DNA of 64,000 bases. Origin: Azospirillum lipoferum 4B. GTDB lineage: Bacteria; Pseudomonadota; Alphaproteobacteria; Azospirillales; Azospirillaceae. This document shows, in pieces, positions 58,148 to 64,000 of the stretch. Numbering within the stretch: the stretch's first letter is position 1; every line of letters begins with the position of its first letter. The stretch spans positions 2,864,501 to 2,928,500 of the forward strand of contig NC_016622.1 of the NCBI RefSeq assembly GCF_000283655.1, in the 5' to 3' direction. The position numbers and the translations under genes were made by a program. The notes beneath the pieces were generated by a model. It had not been told where the DNA came from, made no database searches, and saw only the letters and a program-made list of their open reading frames with translations.

Positions 58148-59686
58148 GTGGTGGTGGTAGCGCGCGTCAACACGGTGGCGTTCCAGGGCATCGAGGTGCT
58201 GGGGATCGACGTCCAGGTCCAGATGTCCGGCGGCCTCGTCGCCTTCACCGTCGTCGGCCTGCCCGACAAGGCGGTGGGCGAAAGCCGGGAGCGGGTGCGC
58301 GCCGCCCTGCACGCGCTGGGGCTGGCACTGCCGGCGAAGCGCATCACCGTCAACCTCGCCCCCGCCGACGTGCTGAAGGAGGGCAGCCATTTCGACCTGC
58401 CCATCGCGCTCGGCCTGCTGACGGTGATGGGGGTGCTGCCGGATGCAGAGATCGCCCGCTATGTCGCGCTGGGCGAGCTGGCGCTGGACGGCGCCCTGAC
58501 CCCGGTGGCCGGCGTTCTGCCCGCCGCCATCGACGCGCTGGCCAACGACCGCGGGCTGATCTGCCCGGCGGCGTCCGGCGGGGAGGCGGCCTGGGCCGGT
58601 CCCGATCTTGACGTGCTGGCGCCGGCCAACCTGCTGGCCCTCATCAACCATTTCAAGGGCACCCAGGTGCTGACCCCGCCCAAGCCGCGCATGCAGGAAC
58701 AGGACGCGCCGCCGCCCGACCTGCGCGACGTGAAGGGCAACGAGACCGCCAAGCGCGCGCTGGAGGTTGCCGCCGCCGGCTCGCACAACCTGCTGATGGT
58801 CGGTCCGCCCGGTTCCGGCAAGTCGATGCTGGCCGCCCGCCTGCCCGGCCTGCTGCCGCCGCTCGACCCGGCGGAGGCGCTGGAGGTGTCGATGATCCAC
58901 AGCGTCGGCGGGCTGCTGGAGGAGGGGCGGCTGCTGCGCCAGCGCCCCTACCGCGCGCCGCACCAGTCGGCCAGCCTGCCGGCGCTGGTCGGCGGCGGCA
59001 CGCGGGCCAAGCCGGGGGAGATTTCGCTGGCGCACCAGGGCGTTCTGTTCCTCGACGAATTGCCGGAGTTCCCGCGTGCGCTGCTGGAGGCGTTGCGTCA
59101 ACCGCTGGAGACCGGCAAGGCGGTGGTCAGCCGTGCCAACCACCATGTGACCTATCCGGCGCGCGTGCAGCTTGTGGCGGCGATGAACCCCTGCCGCTGC
59201 GGCCATCTCGACGATGCCTCGCTCGCCTGCGCCCGCGCGCCGAAATGCGCCGCCGATTATCAGTCGAAGATCAGCGGGCCGCTGTTCGACCGCATCGACC
59301 TGCATATCGACGTGCCGGCGGTCAGCCCCGCCGACCTCAGCCTGCCGCCCCCGGCGGAGGGCAGCGCCGACATCGCCGCCCGCGTCGCCGTCGCCCGCGC
59401 CATCCAGGCGGAACGCTATGGCGGCTTCGGTCCTTACCCGGCCGGACGGGCGGTGCGCACGAACGCCGAGGCTGACGGGGAGCTGCTGGAGAAGGTCGCC
59501 TCCCCCGACGCCCCCGGCCGCGCCCTGCTGACCGAGGCGGCGGAGCGGCTGAAGCTGTCGGCCCGCGGCTATCACCGGGTGATGCGGGTGGGGCGGACGC
59601 TGGCCGACCTGGACGGGGTGGAGGGGGTGAGGCGCCGCCACATCGCCGAGGCGCTGAGCTACCGGCGGATCGCGCCGGGGCGGTGA
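58148..59686 (+). CDS. comM: ComM/YifB-type Mg chelatase-like AAA protein
   Basis: This is a 512-aa protein of the YifB/ComM family. The N-terminal Lon-like S5 domain (VNTVAFQGIEVLGIDVQVQM, KAVGESRERVRAALHALGL) precedes an AAA+ module with Walker A GPPGSGKSMLAARL near residue 218 and Walker B HQGVLFLDELPEF. A C-terminal domain carries CGHLDDASLACARAP. ComM of Vibrio is a branch-migration helicase needed in natural transformation; here the same role is plausible but competence genes were not seen. The start is a GTG in a GTG-rich run. Confidence 0.93.
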   Translation: MVVVARVNTVAFQGIEVLGIDVQVQMSGGLVAFTVVGLPDKAVGESRERVRAALHALGLALPAKRITVNLAPADVLKEGSHFDLPIALGLLTVMGVLPDAEIARYVALGELALDGALTPVAGVLPAAIDALANDRGLICPAASGGEAAWAGPDLDVLAPANLLALINHFKGTQVLTPPKPRMQEQDAPPPDLRDVKGNETAKRALEVAAAGSHNLLMVGPPGSGKSMLAARLPGLLPPLDPAEALEVSMIHSVGGLLEEGRLLRQRPYRAPHQSASLPALVGGGTRAKPGEISLAHQGVLFLDELPEFPRALLEALRQPLETGKAVVSRANHHVTYPARVQLVAAMNPCRCGHLDDASLACARAPKCAADYQSKISGPLFDRIDLHIDVPAVSPADLSLPPPAEGSADIAARVAVARAIQAERYGGFGPYPAGRAVRTNAEADGELLEKVASPDAPGRALLTEAAERLKLSARGYHRVMRVGRTLADLDGVEGVRRRHIAEALSYRRIAPGR

Positions 59687-59698
59687 GGTCCTGGCACT

Positions 59699-59815
59699 GA
59701 TGCCCCCTCCCTAACCCTCCCCCACCTTCGGTGGGAGAGGGAACTGCCGCTTGCTGTCCCTCCACCGCCAAAGGCGGGGGAGGGAGGGACCCGCGAAGCG
59801 GGAGGGAGGGGGCAT
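59699..59815 (+). repeat. GC-rich inverted-repeat element, copy 4
   Basis: A 117-bp element between the converging comM and alpha/beta hydrolase genes. The left end GATGCCCCCTCCCTAACC is the same as in copy 3 and the right end GGGAGGGAGGGGGCATC mirrors it. The middle differs (an extra ACCCGCGAAGCGGG palindrome). It probably folds into a large hairpin on either RNA strand. Confidence 0.8.
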
Positions 59816-59829
59816 CTGTCGCGCGCCCT

Positions 59830-61368
59830 TCACGGCCGTTCGAACACCGGCGGCTTGGTCGCTCCCGGACAGACGGTGGCAGGCACCGCCTCCTGCTCGA
59901 TGAAGGTCACGGCGGCGGCCATGGCGCAATCCTCGCTGGAGGTCACGATGTGGCTGGCGGCGCGGAAGACCAGATGGCGGCTCTTGGGCAGGGTGGCGGC
60001 GGCGCGGTCGCCCCATTCCGGCGGGGTGACCGGATCATAGGCGCCGGACAGCAGCAGGACCGGCACCGGGCTGGCGACCGGCAGCCGTTCGGCCGGTTCC
60101 TGGTGGCCGGCGGGCCACAGGCGGCAGACGCGCTGGCCGGGATCGTCGGCGGCGACGAGGCCATAGGGCGCATAGCGGCGGGCGCCGTCGGCGCGCTTCA
60201 GCGGATCGGCGCTGTTGACCGACTCGCGGCATTCGGTGGAGAAGGCCAGCCCGTCCGCCACTTCGGGATCGCCCAGCCAGTTGATCGGCGCCCATTCCGC
60301 CAGAGCCGCATAGTGGCCGCGGGCGGCGCGGTCGATGATGGTCGGCACGAGGGGGACCGCCTCGCTGATCGCCACTGCTTCCAGCCCGGCGGCAATCGCC
60401 ACCCCGCCGGTCAGCCGCAGGGCGCGGCGCGTCTCGTGGTCGCCGACGACGATGTCGACCGGGTTGCGGTCCAGCCGCTCCACCAGGTCGAGGAAGCGCT
60501 TTTCCAGATCGGGGAAGGCCGACCGGCAGCTGCGGTTGGCGGCGCAATCGTCGAACAGCCGGCGGTAGGTCCGCTGGGCCAGCCAGGCGGCGTCCTCCTG
60601 CGCGTTGACGTCGGGCGGATAGACGCTGTCGAAGACGGCGGCGCGCACGCGGCTTCCCTGCCGCCGCAGGATCTCCAGCCCGACACGCGTGCCGTAGGAC
60701 ACCGCGAACAGGTTGACCCGCTGGGCGCCCAGCGCGGTGGCGATGTCCAGCGCATCCTCTGCCGCGACGGGGGTGGAGAACTGGGTGCCGTCCAGTCCGG
60801 CCGCTTCCAGCCGGGCGGCGCAGGCGCTCACCGCCGCCCGTTCCGCCGTGGCCCGCTGTTCGCGCGTCTGCGGCCGGGTGCCGCGGGTGGGAGCGACGCC
60901 GTCCAGTTCGGGGCAGTCGGTGTCCGGTTCCGCCCGGCCGACGCCGCGCGGATCGAACAGAATCAGGTTGCGGGTGCGGCGGAAGGGGGCCGACAGCTCC
61001 CACCAAACCTCCATCCGCTCTTCCGTCGCCTCGCTGCTGCCGAAGGGGGAAGCGCCGGGGCCGCCCTCCAGGAACAGCACGGGGTCGGGGGCGGGCTGGC
61101 GCGCGGTGCTGAGCAGGACGGCGACCGGCAGGCGCAGGCTGCGGCTGTTGGGGCGGTCGCGCCGTTCCGGAACGGCCACCGTTCCGCACAAGGCCGCCTC
61201 GCCGTCCGGCACGGTGAACCAGCAGGGACCTGGGGTGAAGCGCGCCTCCGCCGCCGCCGGCCCGCTCCACAGCGCCGCCATCGTCGCGACGGCCATCGCC
61301 AGAACCGCCCGCAGCGTCAGGGCGGAGCGCACCGCTGTCGGCCATACGGGGTGGAGGGCGGTCAACAC
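59830..61368 (-). CDS. Exported alpha/beta hydrolase with TAP-like C-terminus
   Basis: This is a 512-aa serine hydrolase, likely a periplasmic peptidase or esterase. The signal peptide is residues 1-40 (ending AALWSGPAAA|EARF). GGPGASPFG is the oxyanion loop and Ser224 in AVSYGTRVG the nucleophile. GAYDPVTPPEWG holds the Asp and ASHIVTS the His. Order and length match TAP/prolyl aminopeptidase-like exported enzymes. The start is GTG 61368, as the earlier frame has no signal peptide. Five Cys pairs suggest disulfides. Confidence 0.88.
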   Translation of the reverse strand: MLTALHPVWPTAVRSALTLRAVLAMAVATMAALWSGPAAAEARFTPGPCWFTVPDGEAALCGTVAVPERRDRPNSRSLRLPVAVLLSTARQPAPDPVLFLEGGPGASPFGSSEATEERMEVWWELSAPFRRTRNLILFDPRGVGRAEPDTDCPELDGVAPTRGTRPQTREQRATAERAAVSACAARLEAAGLDGTQFSTPVAAEDALDIATALGAQRVNLFAVSYGTRVGLEILRRQGSRVRAAVFDSVYPPDVNAQEDAAWLAQRTYRRLFDDCAANRSCRSAFPDLEKRFLDLVERLDRNPVDIVVGDHETRRALRLTGGVAIAAGLEAVAISEAVPLVPTIIDRAARGHYAALAEWAPINWLGDPEVADGLAFSTECRESVNSADPLKRADGARRYAPYGLVAADDPGQRVCRLWPAGHQEPAERLPVASPVPVLLLSGAYDPVTPPEWGDRAAATLPKSRHLVFRAASHIVTSSEDCAMAAAVTFIEQEAVPATVCPGATKPPVFERP

Positions 61369-61677
61369 GAATGGACGATCCGGAACCGATGGATAGGGAG
61401 CCGATGGACGGAGTACCGCCGAAGGCGATTGCAGACGGCATTTGTTTGACCGACCAGCCCCCCGCTTGTCCAGCGGCGCCCGCCGCCATCGCGCCCGCCG
61501 GTGAAACCGCGCGCGGGCGGTGCCGATTTGCCACAGGCTTGCGGCAATGGTCACGCCGCTCCCGGACGAACGGGCCGGTTGGCCGACGGACAGGTTGACG
61601 GAACACATCCGACTACGGAACTATTTCGCCTTCAGAGGCCGCCGGTGTTCGGGGCCTCCCAGGCAAAGGAGCAGTTC
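61369..61677. other. Divergent intergenic region, hydrolase / DUF1127
   Basis: These 309 bp hold no convincing gene. Divergent promoters for the hydrolase and the DUF1127 gene should be here. A TTGACG hexamer at 61595-61600 is a candidate -35 for the DUF1127 gene, without a clear -10. A long open frame on each strand is of shadow type. Confidence 0.5.
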
Positions 61678-61887
61678 ATGCCGACCTTGTGGACGGCGAT
61701 GCGCAGCCGCTGGCTCGATTCCGGAGCATCTTCCGGACCGGGCCGACTGTGCGATCACCTGCGGCGCGACATCGGATTGACGGACGGCGGGGAGCCCCCG
61801 TCCGGCGGCCGGCCTCCGCCTTTTCACATCCGCGATCGGAACCTATCGGACGCGCGGACATTTTTGACCTTGCAACCGTATCGCTGA
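61678..61887 (+). CDS. Small DUF1127-type protein
   Basis: This is a 69-aa protein. The pattern RLCDHLRRDIGLTDG at about residues 23-37 matches the DUF1127 signature (an Arg-rich RDIGL motif), although the sequence before and after is unusual. The ATG at 61678 has a strong ribosome site (aaaggagcagttc). DUF1127 proteins include stress- and RNA-linked small proteins; the role here is unknown. Confidence 0.65.
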   Translation: MPTLWTAMRSRWLDSGASSGPGRLCDHLRRDIGLTDGGEPPSGGRPPPFHIRDRNLSDARTFLTLQPYR

Positions 61888-61948
61888 GCGGCGATACCGG
61901 ATCCGCCGGTCTCTCACGCCGGCATCACTCAACCTCTGGAGAGCATCG

Positions 61949-62137
61949 ATGAAAGCCATCGTAACCACCGCCTGGACTCGCCGATCGGGCGATCCGGCCG
62001 CCACCGCCGCCAATTGGGCCGCCAATCATGCCCAGCCGGCCCGACTTCTTCCCGCAGCCTTCGAACGTGAATTCCGGATATCGAGAGGATCCCATGTGTG
62101 TCTTTCTGGGTTTTTGCGGTCACCGTCTCTTCGTTGA
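61949..62137 (+). CDS. Possible small ORF, unrecognised
   Basis: This is a 62-codon frame starting MKAIVTTAWTRRSGDPAATA with a ribosome site (ctctggagagcatcg). It follows the DUF1127 gene by 61 bp but overlaps the next small ORF by 44 bp in a different frame, so both need not be real. I do not recognise it. Confidence 0.35.
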   Translation: MKAIVTTAWTRRSGDPAATAANWAANHAQPARLLPAAFEREFRISRGSHVCLSGFLRSPSLR

Positions 62138-62270
62138 ACACGCCCGCTGGGCATCGCCGGCCGGGTCCTTCGACCTGCGGCGTGAAAACGGGGAAGTCAT
62201 CCTATGGCTTGGACGCCTGAACATCATCTACACACCGGCCCGTTGGGGACCACCCTCCCGCGCTGCATAG
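62094..62270 (+). CDS. Small 58-aa protein, unrecognised
   Basis: A 58-aa frame starts at ATG 62094 with a good ribosome site (gagaggatccc). The residues MCVFLGFCGHRLFVEHARWA then RRENGEVILWLGRLNIIYTP look protein-like, with hydrophobic strands. I do not know the family. It is followed by the MarR gene after 26 bp on the same strand. Confidence 0.55.
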   Translation: MCVFLGFCGHRLFVEHARWASPAGSFDLRRENGEVILWLGRLNIIYTPARWGPPSRAA

Positions 62271-62296
62271 CGCGCGGCGCCGCGGAGACCTGCTGA

Positions 62297-62671
62297 ATGC
62301 CGGCCCGCGTTCGTCATGACGAGGTCCTTACCGTCGTCCAGGTGCTTGAGGCGTTCCGCAAGCTCGACCCCGACCTGCCCATCCAGTATGCGCTGAGTTT
62401 CATGACCATCGCGCAGAGCGAAGGCATCTCCATCGGCGAACTGGCGGAACGCCTGGGCATCGCCCAATCCTCCGCGTCGCGCAACGTCGCGGCGCTCAGC
62501 CGCTGGCACAGCTTCGGCAAGGCCGGCCTCGATCTGGTGCAGGCGCAGGAAGACCCGCGCGAGCGCCGCCGCAAGATCGTCACCCTGACCGACAAGGGCC
62601 GAGAGTTCCTGGACGCGCTGCGCGCCATCGTGAACCCGCCCGACCAGCGCCGCCCCGCCAGAACGGCCTGA
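62297..62671 (+). CDS. MarR-like winged-helix regulator
   Basis: This is a 124-aa protein with a central winged helix: LPIQYALSFMTIAQSEGISI, then GELAERLGIAQSSASRNVAA, and the wing VQAQEDPRERRRKIVTLTDKGREFL. The recognition helix is SSASRNVAAL. The protein is short for MarR (usually about 140-150) but the core is complete. Ligand and targets are unknown. It converges on the Pcp-like gene with a 9-bp gap. Confidence 0.85.
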   Translation: MPARVRHDEVLTVVQVLEAFRKLDPDLPIQYALSFMTIAQSEGISIGELAERLGIAQSSASRNVAALSRWHSFGKAGLDLVQAQEDPRERRRKIVTLTDKGREFLDALRAIVNPPDQRRPARTA

Positions 62672-62680
62672 TTACCGCCT

Positions 62681-63337
62681 TCAGGCGATCCCGTTCAGCG
62701 CCGTGCGCAGCATCCCCACCAGCGTGCGCACCGCCAGTTCCTGCCGCTCCAGGCTCAGGCCGCCGAAGCGGCGCAGCGTTGCCGCGCGTTCAGGCAGCGG
62801 CGGCATGTGGAAGAAGCCATAGGGGATATCCAGGCCGGCGCTCTCAATGACGTGGCGCGCCCGGTAGAACAGATGGTTGCCGAGGAAGCCGCCGGAGAAA
62901 TCGCCGAAGGTCACCGGCAGCCCGGCCATCGACAATTCCCGCATCACCCGCGGCACTGGCAGGGTGCTGCCATAGGCGGTCGGCCCGTCGTGCACGATGT
63001 CGGCGTGTTCGCGCACCGTGCCGGCGGCGTCCGGCAGCGGGCTTTCGTCGCGGTTCCAGGCCAGACGTTCCAGCCGGATGTAATCGCTCGTTTCCAGATA
63101 GGCGAAGCCGAGCGCCGCCAGCGGCCGGTGTTCGGCCAGCAGCTCGGCGAAGGCTTCGCCGCAGGCGTCATAGAGAGGGGGCAGGGTGGCGGTGACGACC
63201 CCAGGTTCCCCCGCCAGCCGCTCCATCAGCAGGCCGGTCGGATCGGCGGCCCAGGGATGGTCTGAATCCGGGGCCGGCTCGCCGTCCGGGGATGTCCCGA
63301 ACGGCGCGAAGCCGGTGAGCAGGATGGGGGCCGTCAC
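62681..63337 (-). CDS. Pyroglutamyl-peptidase-I homologue lacking the catalytic cysteine
   Basis: This is a 218-aa protein of peptidase family C15. ILLTGFAPFG at the start, the Glu in RLERLAWNRDESPLPDAAG and the His in IPYGFFHMPPLPERA match the family. The nucleophile motif, usually ...AG-x-Y-x-CNxxxY, reads SGGFLGNHLFY: Gly (codon GGC) occupies the Cys position. Unless another Cys serves, it is inactive as a peptidase and may be a binding or scaffold protein. ATG 63337 starts MTAPILLTGF. Confidence 0.85.
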   Translation of the reverse strand: MTAPILLTGFAPFGTSPDGEPAPDSDHPWAADPTGLLMERLAGEPGVVTATLPPLYDACGEAFAELLAEHRPLAALGFAYLETSDYIRLERLAWNRDESPLPDAAGTVREHADIVHDGPTAYGSTLPVPRVMRELSMAGLPVTFGDFSGGFLGNHLFYRARHVIESAGLDIPYGFFHMPPLPERAATLRRFGGLSLERQELAVRTLVGMLRTALNGIA

Positions 63338-63364
63338 AGGCAGGACATCCTTACGGTCGCATCC

Positions 63365-64000
63365 TTACGGCCGCAGCAGGCCGATGATGTCCTTCACGTC
63401 GTTCAGGTTCTTCTCCGCGATGGCGGCGGCGCGCTCGCCGCCCTTCTTCAGCAGCCGGTCGATCTCCGCCTTGTCGGCCAGCAGTTCCTTCATGCGGGTG
63501 GTGATCGGCGCCAGCTTGTCCACCGACAGGTCGACCAGCGACTTCTTGAAGTCGGAGAACTGGGATCCTGCGAACTGCGCCAGAACCTGTTCGCGCGACT
63601 GGCTGGCCAGCGCGCCATAGATGGTGACGAGGTTGTCGGCCTCGGGACGGGCTTCAAGCTCGGTCACGGTTTCCGGCAGCGGCTCCGGATCGGTCTTGGC
63701 CTTGCGGATCTTCTGCGCGATGGTGTCGGCGTCGTCGGTCATGTTGATGCGCGAATATTCGGACTCGTCCGACTTCGACATCTTCTTCTTGCCGTCGCGC
63801 AGGCTCATCACCCGCGTCGCCTCGCCCAGGATCTGCGGCTCGGGCAGCGGGAAGAACTCGGTCTCATAACGGCGGTTGAAGGCGCCGGCGATGTCGCGCG
63901 CCAGTTCCAGATGCTGCTTCTGGTCCTCGCCCACCGGCACATGGGTGGCCTTGTACAGCAGGATGTCGGCGGCCATCAGGGTGGGGTAGGCGTACAGGCC
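63365..64000 (-). CDS. trpS: Tryptophanyl-tRNA synthetase (C-terminal part)
   Basis: The 5' end lies beyond the right edge. The visible 212 codons include [20 protein letters not shown], the active-site KMSKS motif in [18 protein letters not shown], and the C-terminal anticodon-binding helices. TrpS charges tRNA-Trp. The stop at 63365 is 27 bp downstream of nothing else on this strand except the Pcp-like gene, which starts at 63337. Confidence 0.96.
   Translation of the reverse strand, partial: GLYAYPTLMAADILLYKATHVPVGEDQKQHLELARDIAGAFNRRYETEFFPLPEPQILGEATRVMSLRDGKKKMSKSDESEYSRINMTDDADTIAQKIRKAKTDPEPLPETVTELEARPEADNLVTIYGALASQSREQVLAQFAGSQFSDFKKSLVDLSVDKLAPITTRMKELLADKAEIDRLLKKGGERAAAIAEKNLNDVKDIIGLLRP

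Noticed and set aside
59699-59815. Reading the repeat as an insertion sequence
   Set aside because: It is too short for a transposase gene, and no target-site duplication was recognised.

Overview
This GC-rich window looks like the chromosome of an alphaproteobacterium, probably a member of the Rhodospirillales such as Azospirillum or a relative. The taxonomic call is an inference from gene order and GC content, not from a search. The evidence is hslVU beside hisBHAFE, the System I cytochrome c maturation block, and one long backbone on the minus strand (miaB-phoH-ybeY-corC-lnt-HTH regulator-metK-trmB ... rimP-nusA-ylxR-infB ... rbfA-truB-rpsO-pnp). I see no phage, insertion sequence or CRISPR array. 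Most of the window is core genome with small accessory insertions.

Layout. 1-2533: hslU (cut by the window edge), hslV and a lipoprotein with a degenerate protease-like domain. 2669-6874: histidine operon hisB-hisH-(GNAT)-hisA-hisF-hisE, then a HIT hydrolase. 7036-8048: a small HTH regulator and an Smr protein. 8187-14110: ccmC-D-E-F-G-H-I, tightly overlapped; ccmAB are not here. 14345-16027: WYL regulator, VOC protein and EVE protein in one unit. 16143-16877: an SDR oxidoreductase. 16952-28026: pnp, rpsO, truB, rbfA, infB, ylxR, nusA and rimP, interrupted by a Phd/VapC toxin-antitoxin pair. 28304-37252: trmB, metK, HTH regulator, lnt, corC, ybeY, phoH and miaB, with one monooxygenase-like gene on the opposite strand. 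37445-40774: a GNAT, apaG, folE, a YbaK-type deacylase and tRNA-Arg(CCT). 40847-49230: sulfite-oxidase-like enzyme, large MscS channel, DUF2244, a STAS-like protein, nth, bactofilin, EI24 protein and a PfkB kinase. 49309-53564: two divergent membrane/coiled-coil proteins, TauE-TIGR02186-USP, and an Nfu protein. 53804-59686: DUF1848, CheY, grpE, hrcA, a creatininase-family protein and ComM. 59830-64000: an exported alpha/beta hydrolase, DUF1127 and small ORFs, a MarR regulator, a Pcp homologue without its catalytic cysteine, and trpS (cut by the edge).

How the genes work together. The his cluster carries out the middle steps of histidine synthesis. The ccm block delivers and ligates heme to apocytochromes, with a thioredoxin-like protein (CcmG) and CcmH/I handling apocytochrome thiols. 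The long minus-strand backbone joins tRNA modification, envelope lipoprotein maturation, SAM synthesis, transcription elongation, translation initiation, ribosome maturation and RNA decay. hrcA-grpE and hslVU serve heat shock and proteostasis.

The most unusual items are these: a Pcp homologue with Gly at the nucleophile position; a lipoprotein whose trypsin-like domain has lost its triad; a toxin-antitoxin pair between infB and rbfA; a roughly 110-bp GC-rich inverted-repeat family placed mainly between convergent genes; a probable attenuator in the rimP-nusA leader; and a WYL-VOC-EVE unit.
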